This document shows, in pieces, positions 1-8,738 of a stretch of 64,000 nt of DNA; the stretch's first letter is position 1; each line of letters opens with the position of its first letter. Origin of the DNA: JBGANR01 sp044222225 (GTDB lineage: Bacteria; Actinomycetota; Actinomycetes; Mycobacteriales; Mycobacteriaceae); NCBI GenBank assembly GCA_044222225.1, contig JBGANR010000007.1, positions 1-64,000 of the forward strand. Direction: 5' to 3'. The notes under the pieces are model-generated. The model made no database searches. It was not told where the DNA came from and saw only the letters and a list, made by a program, of their open reading frames with translations. Made by a program: the position numbers and the translations under genes.

Positions 1-340
1 CGACATCGCTGACCAACCTCGGCATCCGGCTGGCCGAGGTGGGGCGCCGCGAGGACGCCCTGACCGCCACCGAGCAGGCCGCCGCGATCTACCGTCGGCT
101 CGCCGACGAGCATCCCGGCGCCTACCTGCCCGACCTCGCGACCTCGCTGACCAACCTCGGCATCCGGCTGGCCGAGGTGGGACGCCGCGAGGACGCCCTG
201 ACCGCCACCGAACAGGCCGCCGCGATCCGGCGTCGGCTCGCCGACGAGCATCCCGCCGCCTACCTGCCCGACCTCGCGACATCGCTGAACAACCTCGGCA
301 ACCAGCTGGCCGAGATGGGACGTCGCGACGACGCCCTGGC
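1..340 (+). repeat. 138-bp in-frame tandem repeat (TPR array)
   Basis: Units begin near positions 1, 139 and 277, a period of 138 bp or 46 codons. The first two are almost identical at the nucleotide level; the third decays after about 60 bases. Near-identity including third codon positions implies recent duplication or gene conversion. The array continues beyond the left edge by an unknown amount. Confidence 0.9.
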
Positions 341-1385
341 CGGCTTCGCAGCAGCGGCCGCAGGCCTGAGACCGGGCAGCGCGGCGCGTGTGCTGGCCGC
401 CGGCGCCCGCTTCCGACACACCCACGACGATAAGTCCGGCGCCATGCAGGACCTACGCACCGCGACAACATCCGCCCTGGCGGAAGAAGACTCCCACCAC
501 GCCGGGCCGGCGCGACGCGAAGTACGCGACACCGCCCGCACCCTCCTACGCGACGACCCGACACCCGACGGCATCCCCCCCTGGGCTGTCATCGACCTCG
601 CCGACCCCGTCATCGACCTCGTCAACACCTGGACATCAGCACCACGATGGCACGAACGAGAAACACTGATCCGAAACAACCTCGCACTATTGCGCTCGGA
701 TGAGCCCACGCTGCACGCCCTCGCCGTTCTCTACCCCGAACACTCCAGCCCGGCCCACATCAGCCGACTGACCACCGACATCACCGAACGAGGCATCGAG
801 ACGGTACTCCTGGAACACCGCCATATCTTGGAACATCAAGAACTACTCGACGACTGGCTCAAAACCCCGACCTGGCGAGCATCCCAGGAGTTCCTCACCG
901 ACGACACCGTCCGCACCGCCATTCTCGACGACCCCCGCACCGACCAGATACTCGCCCACCGGGCCCGTCGAGGCGACTCCGTCGCCGCCCAACACCTCGG
1001 CATCGTGCATCTCACCCGCCGATGGACACTGCCTGACGTGTTCGACATCACTTCTGACACGATCACCGCCCGAGATACAGCCATCGAAGCCGTCCGCGAC
1101 GGTGAACTCGAACTCCTATACCCGATCCTCCTCGCCGCACCCCGACTAGCCGGTCTGCCGTGCTATGGAGACCTCGTAAGCGGCGCCGCCCTCCTCACCA
1201 CCGACGACAAAACATCAGCGGGAGCACACCTCACCGACGCCCTCACCCAGGGTAGCCAACACAACCGCGACATCGCACTATCCGCCCTACGACGACTCGC
1301 CGAACACCGAAACGACCTCCGCTACATCATCGACCAGACCATCGAAAACAGCACCGGCGCCGGCACGGCCAGCGTTGAAGGTTGA
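1..1385 (+). CDS. Tetratricopeptide-repeat protein, 5'-truncated by window edge
   Basis: The reading frame is open to the left edge, so the true N-terminus lies outside. The first ~115 visible residues are near-identical 46-residue TPR units of the kinesin-light-chain/TPR_10-12 type (NLGIRLAEVGRREDALTATE, then a YRRLADEHP-like helix). The last ~320 residues are a non-repetitive, mostly helical region with no family I recognise; it may be degenerate TPR/HEAT-like solenoid. Such arrays usually form a protein-binding superhelix. The stop is three bases before the start of the CHAT protease gene, so the two are probably co-transcribed and translationally coupled. By analogy with TPR-CHAT proteins, the likely role is sensor or scaffold controlling the protease; this is inference. 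Any N-terminal effector or NTPase domain cannot be seen. Confidence 0.8.
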   Translation, partial: TSLTNLGIRLAEVGRREDALTATEQAAAIYRRLADEHPGAYLPDLATSLTNLGIRLAEVGRREDALTATEQAAAIRRRLADEHPAAYLPDLATSLNNLGNQLAEMGRRDDALAGFAAAAAGLRPGSAARVLAAGARFRHTHDDKSGAMQDLRTATTSALAEEDSHHAGPARREVRDTARTLLRDDPTPDGIPPWAVIDLADPVIDLVNTWTSAPRWHERETLIRNNLALLRSDEPTLHALAVLYPEHSSPAHISRLTTDITERGIETVLLEHRHILEHQELLDDWLKTPTWRASQEFLTDDTVRTAILDDPRTDQILAHRARRGDSVAAQHLGIVHLTRRWTLPDVFDITSDTITARDTAIEAVRDGELELLYPILLAAPRLAGLPCYGDLVSGAALLTTDDKTSAGAHLTDALTQGSQHNRDIALSALRRLAEHRNDLRYIIDQTIENSTGAGTASVEG

Positions 1386-1388
1386 ATC

Positions 1389-2372
1389 GTGCGGCCAGAT
1401 CACACCGAGCATCAGCGGCTTATCTGGCGCGCTTACGAGGACCTACGGAGCGCCCCGGACTGGTTTAGAGGCACGGCCTGGGACCGTCTCCAGGAGAACG
1501 TCCACCTAGCATTGAACGCCGGGGTTTCCTGGAAAAGGATCGAACGTTGGTTGGACGTCGAAACCGCGACACGGCTGCGCCGTGTATTTTCGGAACCGAA
1601 ACGCCGGCCCGCAGAGTCGGTACATGAGCCGCTAATTGCAACATCGAAGGATCCGGCCGTCCAGAAATACGACCGGAATTCGTCCATCGACATATACAGC
1701 TCTTCGATATCACATTCCATTTCTGAGTCGATATCACTGGAGTCGACACGGAATTATTCCGATACCGCATCCAGCCGCGGTGACGTGTCGAATCGGCGCC
1801 TCCACCACCTGCCGACCAGGGTACTAATTATCGCTGGCAGTACCGCCACCGACGGCCTCGCGCATCGATCCGATGGTCACACGCCCGACGGTGCCAGCAA
1901 CCGCCTGGATAGGGAAGTCGGGATAATTCAGAGGGAGATGGGATACGCTGACGTGTACCCGGCATCTGACGCAGCGCTGAACGACATCACCCTTCTTATC
2001 GATAAATTCAAGCCGGAAGTGCTTCATGTCAGTGCACACTATTCCGCTACCGGCGTGCGTCTGCGCGGCGACCGAGGCCACAAGGATGTCGCCGAAGGCG
2101 ACTTATGCGAGGCGATCGCAGACACGGCACATACACCGACTGTGGTCGTGCTGAATTTCTGCCACTCGTATTCGGCGGCACAAGATCTGGCCGGTGATCA
2201 TTTAACGATAGGCTGGCCAGGCGAGTTCAACGATCGAACCGCGGAAAGATGGAGCGAAATATTCTATCGCCACTATATCGACGGTAGAAGCCTTAAGAAA
2301 TGCGTGAATGTGGCAAATCGCGATATTCGCGATATCCACTTCGGAGAAACGCCTCGGCTCGGCGAATTGTGA
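1389..2372 (+). CDS. CHAT-domain caspase-like cysteine protease
   Basis: 327 aa from a GTG start three bases after the TPR gene stop. Residues 1-70 are a charged helical segment with several Trp (IWRAYEDL, APDWFRG) that could be an effector-associated/adaptor domain. Residues 71-140 are Ser-rich and low complexity. Residues 141-327 match the CHAT/caspase-like fold: a beta-strand (TRVLIIAG), the catalytic His in VLHVSAH (His217), and the catalytic Cys in VVVLNFCHS (Cys258), followed by the GWPGEFND and FYRHYIDGRSL blocks typical of CHAT proteins. Cleavage of partner proteins on activation by the TPR protein is the expected role, but targets and trigger are unknown. The central part is clearly more AT-rich than the rest of the window, suggesting acquisition by transfer. 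The CHAT fold assignment is fairly secure; defence function is inference. Confidence 0.75.
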   Translation: MRPDHTEHQRLIWRAYEDLRSAPDWFRGTAWDRLQENVHLALNAGVSWKRIERWLDVETATRLRRVFSEPKRRPAESVHEPLIATSKDPAVQKYDRNSSIDIYSSSISHSISESISLESTRNYSDTASSRGDVSNRRLHHLPTRVLIIAGSTATDGLAHRSDGHTPDGASNRLDREVGIIQREMGYADVYPASDAALNDITLLIDKFKPEVLHVSAHYSATGVRLRGDRGHKDVAEGDLCEAIADTAHTPTVVVLNFCHSYSAAQDLAGDHLTIGWPGEFNDRTAERWSEIFYRHYIDGRSLKKCVNVANRDIRDIHFGETPRLGEL

Positions 2373-2374
2373 CG

Positions 2375-2860
2375 TCAGCTCAGCCGGCTGACGAAATACT
2401 GCACCGTGTTCCCACCCGCCGACGCCGCCGCGCGAACGCTGATCTCCACCGTGTAGCAACCCGCCTTGCCCGGCGTGCAGTCCTTGCCGTTCGGGCCGAT
2501 CAGCCGACGCGCCTGCAGGCCGCCGGCGTTCGTCGCGTCGTCGCCGATGTAGCCCTTGTCGGTCAGCGCGGCGACGGCCGCGTCGAACGGGCCCGTCTTG
2601 GCCGCCTGGACGGTGAGCTGCCAGTCGCCGTCCTGCGCGGCCGCGGCGACCAGCTGCCCGGCGACGAGCGGGACGTCGGCGCTCGGAAAGTCCTTCGGCA
2701 GTTCGACGCCGGGCGCGGCGCTCACCGAGGGCTCGGCCTTCTCGCCGCCACCGCCACCGCCGCAGCCCGCGACGAGCAACCCGGCCGTCGCCAGCAACGC
2801 GCCCGAAGCCAGCATGAGACGGCCGCGGACCGCGCCGTCGCGCGTCGGTACCGCCGTCAC
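2375..2860 (-). CDS. Putative lipoprotein, unknown function
   Basis: 161 aa. A type II signal peptide is evident: basic N-terminus, hydrophobic stretch and lipobox LLVAGC, followed by a Gly-rich linker. The mature part is ~100 aa with two Cys flanking a short loop (DCTPGKAGCY), probably a disulfide. I do not recognise the family. The start overlaps the stop of the upstream lipoprotein gene by 4 bp, so the two are an operon. Both mature domains are small alpha/beta units with a helix such as FDAAVAALTDKGY or AEAERKLVAAGF, suggesting they may be diverged paralogues. Expected location is the outer face of the cell membrane. Confidence 0.7.
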   Translation of the reverse strand: MTAVPTRDGAVRGRLMLASGALLATAGLLVAGCGGGGGGEKAEPSVSAAPGVELPKDFPSADVPLVAGQLVAAAAQDGDWQLTVQAAKTGPFDAAVAALTDKGYIGDDATNAGGLQARRLIGPNGKDCTPGKAGCYTVEISVRAAASAGGNTVQYFVSRLS

Positions 2861-3378
2861 GACGTCTTGGTGATGTTGTAGCCGAGGCTGCCGCCGAACG
2901 CCTTGAGCACCGTCACGGACCAGCCGTGCCCGATGTACTCGACGGAGTCCGCCTCCGCGTTGACTTCACCCTTCTTGAATCCGGCCGCGACCAGCTTGCG
3001 CTCGGCCTCGGCCGGGTCGCCGTCGGTGACCACGAACTGGGTGTCGCCCGCGGTGTACGACGACTTCACGGCGCCGACGATCGGCACGTCGCGCGGGGTG
3101 TCGGCGGGCGGCTCCGGCTTGTCCGACTCGGCGTGAGCGGCCGGCGGACGCTCCGCGTTCGTCGTCGACGGAGCCGCGGGCTTCGCTGTCGACGTCGACG
3201 GCTTCGCCGACGAGGAAGAGGACGGCGCGGACGTCGTCGCGGATTCCGGTGCCGACGTCTCGGACGAGGACGAGGACGAACTCGTCGCCGGCGAGTCGTC
3301 GGAGCCGCACGCCGCAACCCCCAGCCCGACGACCAGGACGGCGGCGACCGCGGCGAGCTTCCCGACACTTCGATCCAT
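2857..3378 (-). CDS. Putative lipoprotein with Ser/Thr/Pro linker
   Basis: 173 aa from the ATG that places a proper signal peptide at the N-terminus; an upstream in-frame start would add an Arg-rich tail that masks it. The lipobox is LGVAAC with Cys24 as the lipidated residue. Residues ~27-90 are an extended Ser/Thr/Ala/Pro linker of the kind that spans the cell wall. The C-terminal ~75 residues (from DVPIVGAV to NITKTS) form a small domain I cannot assign. First gene of a two-gene operon, divergent from the mrp operon. Confidence 0.7.
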   Translation of the reverse strand: MDRSVGKLAAVAAVLVVGLGVAACGSDDSPATSSSSSSSETSAPESATTSAPSSSSSAKPSTSTAKPAAPSTTNAERPPAAHAESDKPEPPADTPRDVPIVGAVKSSYTAGDTQFVVTDGDPAEAERKLVAAGFKKGEVNAEADSVEYIGHGWSVTVLKAFGGSLGYNITKTS

Positions 3379-3531
3379 CACCCGGCCATGGTAGCGACGG
3401 CTGGACGACGCCGACGCGAGCCCGACCCGGCCCTGGCGCTTCTGCGTGCGATGCCTGGTCGACGTTCGTCGCGACGCGGCTCCCCCGTAGACTGAGCGAC
3501 GGAAAGCCTGTCCGAGGCCTCCATCTGTAGC

Positions 3532-3562
3532 CGGTCGATTCCGCAAGCTCCATCTCCGACAC
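3532..3562 (+). repeat. Dispersed repeat A, copy 1
   Basis: Core CGATTCCGCAAGCTCCATCT, shared with copies at 19256 and 24927 and, diverged, at 44772 and 46693. This copy lies in the spacer between the lipoprotein operon and mrpA, about 30 bases before the mrpA start. Confidence 0.7.
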
Positions 3563-3592
3563 CCCGCCCGCCATCAACACGACGGAGTGCCC

Positions 3593-6532
3593 GTGATCGC
3601 TGTCCTCGTCGCTCTCATCATCGCGTCAGCGGCGGCACCTGCGATCATCTCCCGAATCGGACACCGCGGCTTCTACCTGCTGGCCTGCGTTCCGGCCGCC
3701 TCGCTCGTCTGGGTCATCGCGAACTGGCCGACCGCCGAGGCGCCGCTCACCGCCCGCCACCCCTGGGTGCCGGCGCTGCAGATGGACATCGAGCTGCGGT
3801 TCACCCCGCTCGCTGCCGTGCTCAGCGTGCTCATCCTGGGCGTCGGCGCACTCGTCCTCGTCTACTGCGCGAGCTACTTCCCGTCCGGCAAGAAGCGGGT
3901 GCCGACGTTCGCGGCCGAGCTCGTGCTGTTCGCGGGCGCCATGTTCGGGCTCGTCACCAGCGACAACCTGCTGCTCACGTATGTCTTCTGGGAGCTGACG
4001 ACGGTCCTGTCGTTCCTGCTCGTCGGCTTCTACGCCGTGCGCGCCACCAGCCGCCGCGCCGCGACCCAGGCCCTCCTCGTCACGACCGCCGGCGGGCTCG
4101 CGATGCTGGTCGGCATCATCATGCTCGGCGAACGGGCCGGCACGTACACGATCTCGGAGATCCTCGCCGACCCGCCCGCCGACGGCGTCTATCTCCAGGT
4201 GACGCTCGTGCTGCTGCTCATCGGCGCGTTGAGCAAGTCGGCCATCGTCCCGCTGCACTTCTGGCTGCCCGGCGCGATGGCGGCACCGACGCCCGTCTCG
4301 GCATATCTGCACGCCGCGGCGATGGTCAAGGCCGGCATCTTCCTCGTCGCGCTGCTGGCTCCGACGTTCGCGCACGGCCCCGCCTGGCACGTCCCGGTCG
4401 TCGGCCTCGGTCTGGTGTCGATGGTGCTCGCCGGCTGGCGTTCGGTGCGCGAGTTCGATCTCAAGCTGATCCTCGCGTTCGGCACGGTCAGTCAGCTCGG
4501 CCTGCTGCTCGTGCTCGTCGGCGTCGGCGATGCGAACGTGGCCCTCGCCGGCATGACGATGCTGGTCGCGCACGCGCTGTTCAAGGCGGCGCTGTTCATG
4601 GTGGTGGGCGTCATCGACCACGCCACGGGCACTCGCGACATCCGCAAGCTCGCCCGGCTCGGCCACCGGTTGCCGGTGCTCGCGGTCATCGCGACGGTCG
4701 CGGGCGCGTCGATGGCCGGCCTGCCGCCGCTGCTCGGCTTCGTCGGCAAGGAGGCCGCGCTCGCCTCGCTGAGCGAGACCGGCGCGCTGCCCACCTGGAC
4801 CGATCCGATCGTGCTCGCCGCCGTCGTCACCGGCTCGATGCTCACCGTCTGCTACACGACGCGTTTCCTGTGGGGCGCGTTCGGCCGCAAGCTGCGCCGG
4901 CTGCCGTCGCGGGCCGTCGCCGAGCTGCATCAGCCGAGCATCGCGTTCATGGCGCCGGCCGGGATCCTCGCCGCCCTGTCGGTGGTGGCCGGCTTCGCCG
5001 CGGCGCCCATCGGCACGGTGCTCGAAGCGTACGCGCGGACCCTCCCGCCCCACGGCCGAGAACTCACCCACCTCGCGCTGTGGCACGGCCTCACCCCCGC
5101 GCTCGGCCTGTCGGCCATCGCGATCACCGGCGGCATCGGACTGTTCTACCTGCGCAAACGCCTCGGCGCCATGCTGTTCCTCAAACCGCCGCTGGGCAAC
5201 GCCGACCGGATGTACGACGCCGTCCTGCGCGCCGCCGACGCCCTCTCGCTGCGGATGACGCGCACGACGCAGCGCGGCTCACTGCCGATCACGCAGTCCG
5301 TCATCATCGTGACGCTCGTCGTGCTGCCCACCACGGCCCTGCTGCTCGGCAACCGCGACACCCCCCGGCTCAGCGGTTTCGACGACGCCGTCCAGGCCGT
5401 CGTCGCCGGCTTCATCATCGCCGGCGCGCTGGCGACGACCGTGCTGCGCAACCGGCTCGCGGCCGTCCTGCTGCTCGGTCTGACGGGCTACGGCAACGGC
5501 ATCATCTTCGCGCTGTACGGCGCCCCCGACCTCGCCCTCACGCAGTTCCTCGTCGAGACGCTGACGCTCGTCGTCTTCATCCTCGTGCTGCGCAAGCTGC
5601 CGGCCGAGATCGAGCGTCGGCACGAGACCCCGTTGCGTCCGCTGCGCGCCCTCATCGGCATCGCGTTCGGCGCGCTGCTCGTCGTCGTCGGCATGTTCGC
5701 GGCGGCCGCCCGCACGGCGCGGCCCGTCTCGGAGGACTACCCGTGGGCCGCCTATGCGATAGGCCACGGCAAGAACGCCGTCAACGTCCTGCTCATCGAC
5801 ATCCGCGCCTGGGACACGATGGGCGAGATCTCGGTGCTCGTCGTCGCGGCCACCGGCGTCGCGTCGCTGGTGTTCCGCAACCGCCGCTTCGGCGCGGCCC
5901 CGCGCATCTCGCCCGAGATGCGCGAACAGGCCGACCGCGACGGCGCCGAGCCCACCTGGCTCGCCGGCAGCGGCTGGCGCGACCCGCGGCACCGCTCGCT
6001 CATCCTCGAGATCGCGACGCGCCTGGTCTTCCCGACGATGATGGTGCTGTCCGTCTACTTCTTCTTCTCCGGCCACAACGCGCCGGGCGGCGGTTTCGCG
6101 GGCGGGCTCGTCGCCGGGATGGCGCTGGTGCTGCGCTACCTCGCCGGCGGCCGCTACGAGCTCGGCGAGGCGCTGCCCATCGACGCCGGCCGGATCCTCG
6201 GGCTCGGCCTGTTCTTCTCCGGCGGCACCGCGACGGCGTCGCTGCTGCTCGGGGCGCCGGCACTCTCGTCGGCGACGCTGTCGGCGACACTGCCCGTGTT
6301 CGGCGAGGTCACCCTCGTCACCGGCATCTTCTTCGACTTCGGCGTCTACCTCGTCGTCGTCGGCCTCGTGCTCGACGTGCTGCGTAGCCTGGGCGCCCGC
6401 CTCGACGCCGACGAACAACGCCGCCGGCGGCCGCAGCCTCCCGGGTCCGACCCGCAAGGAGGTCTGGGCGCCCGCCTCGACGCCGACGAACAGCGCCGAA
6501 CGCGTAGATCACAGAACGAGGGGGCACGATGA
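3593..6532 (+). CDS. mrpA: Na+/H+ antiporter subunit A (MrpA-MrpB fusion)
   Basis: Large polytopic membrane subunit of the Mrp-type cation/proton antiporter, which expels Na+ in exchange for H+ and supports pH and salt homeostasis. Order of parts: NuoL-like N-terminus, proton-conducting domain (residues ~120-420, with LLTYVFWELTTVLSFLLVG and HFWLPGAMAAPTPVSAYLHA), DUF4040/MbhD-like segment (~625-675, GAPDLALTQFLVETLTLVVF), MbhE-like segment, then a complete MnhB/MrpB domain (~805-930, FFSGHNAPGGGFAGGLVAGM). The separate mrpB gene is therefore fused in. GTG at 3593 is preferred over GTG at 3587 because GGAG at 3584-3587 then sits at proper spacing. The C-terminal tail carries a 75-bp duplication giving LGARLDADEQRR twice. 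The stop overlaps mrpC as ATGA. Confidence 0.93.
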   Translation: MIAVLVALIIASAAAPAIISRIGHRGFYLLACVPAASLVWVIANWPTAEAPLTARHPWVPALQMDIELRFTPLAAVLSVLILGVGALVLVYCASYFPSGKKRVPTFAAELVLFAGAMFGLVTSDNLLLTYVFWELTTVLSFLLVGFYAVRATSRRAATQALLVTTAGGLAMLVGIIMLGERAGTYTISEILADPPADGVYLQVTLVLLLIGALSKSAIVPLHFWLPGAMAAPTPVSAYLHAAAMVKAGIFLVALLAPTFAHGPAWHVPVVGLGLVSMVLAGWRSVREFDLKLILAFGTVSQLGLLLVLVGVGDANVALAGMTMLVAHALFKAALFMVVGVIDHATGTRDIRKLARLGHRLPVLAVIATVAGASMAGLPPLLGFVGKEAALASLSETGALPTWTDPIVLAAVVTGSMLTVCYTTRFLWGAFGRKLRRLPSRAVAELHQPSIAFMAPAGILAALSVVAGFAAAPIGTVLEAYARTLPPHGRELTHLALWHGLTPALGLSAIAITGGIGLFYLRKRLGAMLFLKPPLGNADRMYDAVLRAADALSLRMTRTTQRGSLPITQSVIIVTLVVLPTTALLLGNRDTPRLSGFDDAVQAVVAGFIIAGALATTVLRNRLAAVLLLGLTGYGNGIIFALYGAPDLALTQFLVETLTLVVFILVLRKLPAEIERRHETPLRPLRALIGIAFGALLVVVGMFAAAARTARPVSEDYPWAAYAIGHGKNAVNVLLIDIRAWDTMGEISVLVVAATGVASLVFRNRRFGAAPRISPEMREQADRDGAEPTWLAGSGWRDPRHRSLILEIATRLVFPTMMVLSVYFFFSGHNAPGGGFAGGLVAGMALVLRYLAGGRYELGEALPIDAGRILGLGLFFSGGTATASLLLGAPALSSATLSATLPVFGEVTLVTGIFFDFGVYLVVVGLVLDVLRSLGARLDADEQRRRRPQPPGSDPQGGLGARLDADEQRRTRRSQNEGAR
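6389..6500 (+). repeat. 75-bp partial tandem duplication in mrpA 3' end
   Basis: The ~35 bases from 6389 recur from 6464 with one change, offset 75 bp (25 codons), so the hydrophilic tail contains LGARLDADEQRR twice. The duplication stays in frame and follows the last membrane segment. Confidence 0.8.
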
Positions 6533-7143
6533 CCATCAACCTCGGCCTGCTCATCACCGCCGGCATCGTCGCCGCCTGCGGCGTCTACCTGCTGCTCGAG
6601 CGCAGCCTGATCCGCATGCTCCTCGGGCTGCTGCTCGTCGGCAACGCGCTCAACCTCGTCATCATCACGCTCGGCGGCGCACCGGGCAACCCGCCGATCC
6701 TCGGCCGCGAATCAGCCGACCGCGGCGGCGACGCCGACTCCCTCGCGCAGGCGATGATCCTCACGGCCATCGTCATCGGCATGGGCGTGGCGGCGTTCGT
6801 GCTCGCGCTCAGCTACCGGCATTTCGTCCTGCGGACCGAGGACGAGGTCGACGACGATCCCGAGGACACGAAGGTGCGCAGCAGCGACTACCTGCACGGA
6901 CCCGACCGGGACCGTTCCGACGACCCCGCGACCGGCGGCGACACCGCCGGCGGCAACTGGTTCGACGACGAGGGCAACCCGATCCCCGCCGACGGTCCGC
7001 ACGGCGGCGTCGACTCGCTGCCGGAGGACTTCGTCTGGCCGGAGGACACCAGCGAGGACGAACTCGTCCACGAGCCGGACGACGGCGAACCGAACCGCTA
7101 CGAGGGCGGCGATCCGAACTCGGCGCCGGGTGACGACCGATGA
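6529..7143 (+). CDS. mrpC: Na+/H+ antiporter subunit C
   Basis: NuoK-like small membrane subunit of the Mrp complex. Three hydrophobic helices occupy residues ~3-105 (LGLLITAGIVAACGVYLLLE, MLLGLLLVGNALNLVII, MILTAIVIGMGVAAFVLAL). Family members are usually near 110-120 residues; this one is 204 because of a ~90-residue acidic hydrophilic C-terminal extension rich in Asp, Glu, Gly and Pro, probably disordered and cytoplasmic. Coupled to mrpA and mrpD by 4-bp overlaps. Confidence 0.92.
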   Translation: MTINLGLLITAGIVAACGVYLLLERSLIRMLLGLLLVGNALNLVIITLGGAPGNPPILGRESADRGGDADSLAQAMILTAIVIGMGVAAFVLALSYRHFVLRTEDEVDDDPEDTKVRSSDYLHGPDRDRSDDPATGGDTAGGNWFDDEGNPIPADGPHGGVDSLPEDFVWPEDTSEDELVHEPDDGEPNRYEGGDPNSAPGDDR

Positions 7144-8738
7144 ACGACCGCCTCATCCAGATCCTCCTCGTGACGCCCGTGTTGGCGCCGCTGCTCGCGG
7201 CGGCGGCGACGCTCGTCATGGGCCGTCATCCCCGTTTCCAGCAGGTCGTGGCCATCACGGCGATCGGTCTCGCCGCCACCGCGTCGGGGATCCTGCTCGC
7301 CGCGACGACGTCGACGAAGATCCACGTCCTGCACGTCGGCGGCTGGGACGACAAGGGCCGGGGCCTCGGACCGCTCGGCATCACCCTCGTCGTCGACGAG
7401 CTGTCGGCACTCATGCTCGTCGTCTCCGAGACGGTGCTGCTCGCCGTCGTCGTCTACGCCATCGGCCAGGGCATCCGGGACGGCAACGAGAAACAGCCGA
7501 CCTCGATCTTCCTGCCCACCTATCTCATCCTGTGCACGGGCGTCGCCAACGCCTTCCTCGCGGGCGACCTGTTCAACATGTACGTGTCGTTCGAGGTGCT
7601 GCTCGCCGCCTCGTTCGTGCTGCTGACGCTGGGCGCGAGCGGTGACCGCGTCCGCGCCGGGATCATGTACGTCCTCGTCTCGATGGTGTCCTCGGCGGTC
7701 TTCGTCGCCGGGCTCGCGTTCACCTACGCCGCCGTCGGCACACTCAATCTGGCCGAGATCGCCGTCCGGATGCGCGACGTCCCCGAGGGCACCCGCAACG
7801 CGATCTTCGGAGTGCTGCTCGTGGCGTTCGGCATCAAGGCCGCGGTGTTCCCGCTGTCCAGCTGGCTGCCCGACTCCTACCCCACCGCGCCGGCGCCGGT
7901 CACGGCCGTGTTCGCGGGCCTGCTCACCAAGGTCGGCGTCTACGCGATCATCCGCGCCCACACCCTGCTGTTCCCCGGCGGCGCGATGGACGATCTGCTG
8001 CTGGTGGCCGGTCTGCTCACCATGCTCGTCGGCATCCTCGGCGCCATCTCGCAGGCCGACATCAAACGGCTGCTCTCGTTCACCCTGGTCAGCCACATCG
8101 GCTACATGATCTTCGGCGTCGCCCTGTCCAGCCGCGACGGCCTCGCCGGGGCCATCTACTACGTCGCCCACCACATCCTCGTGCAGACCACGCTGTTCCT
8201 CGTCGTCGGACTCATCGAACGGCAGGCCGGGTCGGCGTCCCTGCGCCGGCTCGGCGGGCTCATCGCCTCGCCCGCGCTGGCGGCGATGTTCCTCGTTCCG
8301 GCGCTCAACCTCGGCGGCATCCCGCCATTCTCGGGGTTCATCGGCAAGGTGGCCCTGCTCGAAGCCGGTACAGCCCACGGCGGTGTGCTCGCCTGGGTGC
8401 TCGTCGCCGGTTCGGTGGTGACGAGCCTGCTGACGCTGTACGTCGTCGCCCGCATCTGGACGAAGGGCTTCTGGCGGCCCCGCGCCGACGCCCCCGAAGG
8501 TGCGCTGGCCGACTCCGGACCCAGCGCGCTCGTCCATCCCGAGTCGGACGTCGCGTTCGACGATCGCGAGGACGTCGGCCGGATGCCGGTGCTCATGGTG
8601 CTGCCGACGCTCGCGATGATCGTCGCCGGCCTGACGCTGACGCTGTGGGCCGGCCCGATCGTCACCTACACCGACGACGCCGCGGGCGCCCTACGCTCGG
8701 ACGTCTACATCACCGCCGTCCTCGGAGGTCCACGATGA
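7140..8738 (+). CDS. mrpD: Na+/H+ antiporter subunit D
   Basis: 532-aa polytopic subunit homologous to NuoM/NuoN and part of the ion-translocating core. The proton-conducting domain spans residues ~125-420 and includes YVSFEVLLAASFVLLTLGA, FGIKAAVFPLSSWLPDSYPT and LTKVGVYAIIRAHTLLFPGG, with the conserved membrane Glu and Lys residues. A hydrophilic insertion (~445-475, PRADAPEGALADSG) precedes the last helices. Overlaps its neighbours on both sides by 4 bp. Confidence 0.94.
   Translation: MNDRLIQILLVTPVLAPLLAAAATLVMGRHPRFQQVVAITAIGLAATASGILLAATTSTKIHVLHVGGWDDKGRGLGPLGITLVVDELSALMLVVSETVLLAVVVYAIGQGIRDGNEKQPTSIFLPTYLILCTGVANAFLAGDLFNMYVSFEVLLAASFVLLTLGASGDRVRAGIMYVLVSMVSSAVFVAGLAFTYAAVGTLNLAEIAVRMRDVPEGTRNAIFGVLLVAFGIKAAVFPLSSWLPDSYPTAPAPVTAVFAGLLTKVGVYAIIRAHTLLFPGGAMDDLLLVAGLLTMLVGILGAISQADIKRLLSFTLVSHIGYMIFGVALSSRDGLAGAIYYVAHHILVQTTLFLVVGLIERQAGSASLRRLGGLIASPALAAMFLVPALNLGGIPPFSGFIGKVALLEAGTAHGGVLAWVLVAGSVVTSLLTLYVVARIWTKGFWRPRADAPEGALADSGPSALVHPESDVAFDDREDVGRMPVLMVLPTLAMIVAGLTLTLWAGPIVTYTDDAAGALRSDVYITAVLGGPR

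Noticed and set aside
1..340. Tandem repeats as a possible CRISPR or minisatellite
   Set aside because: The 138-bp units are continuous coding sequence without spacers and translate to TPR helices.
3626..5086. Long minus-strand open frame opposite mrpA (and similar frames opposite galE/galT, def-GNAT and fucP)
   Set aside because: Composition is Arg/Asp/Gln-rich with no domain, typical of antisense frames in GC-rich codons, and conserved genes occupy the other strand.
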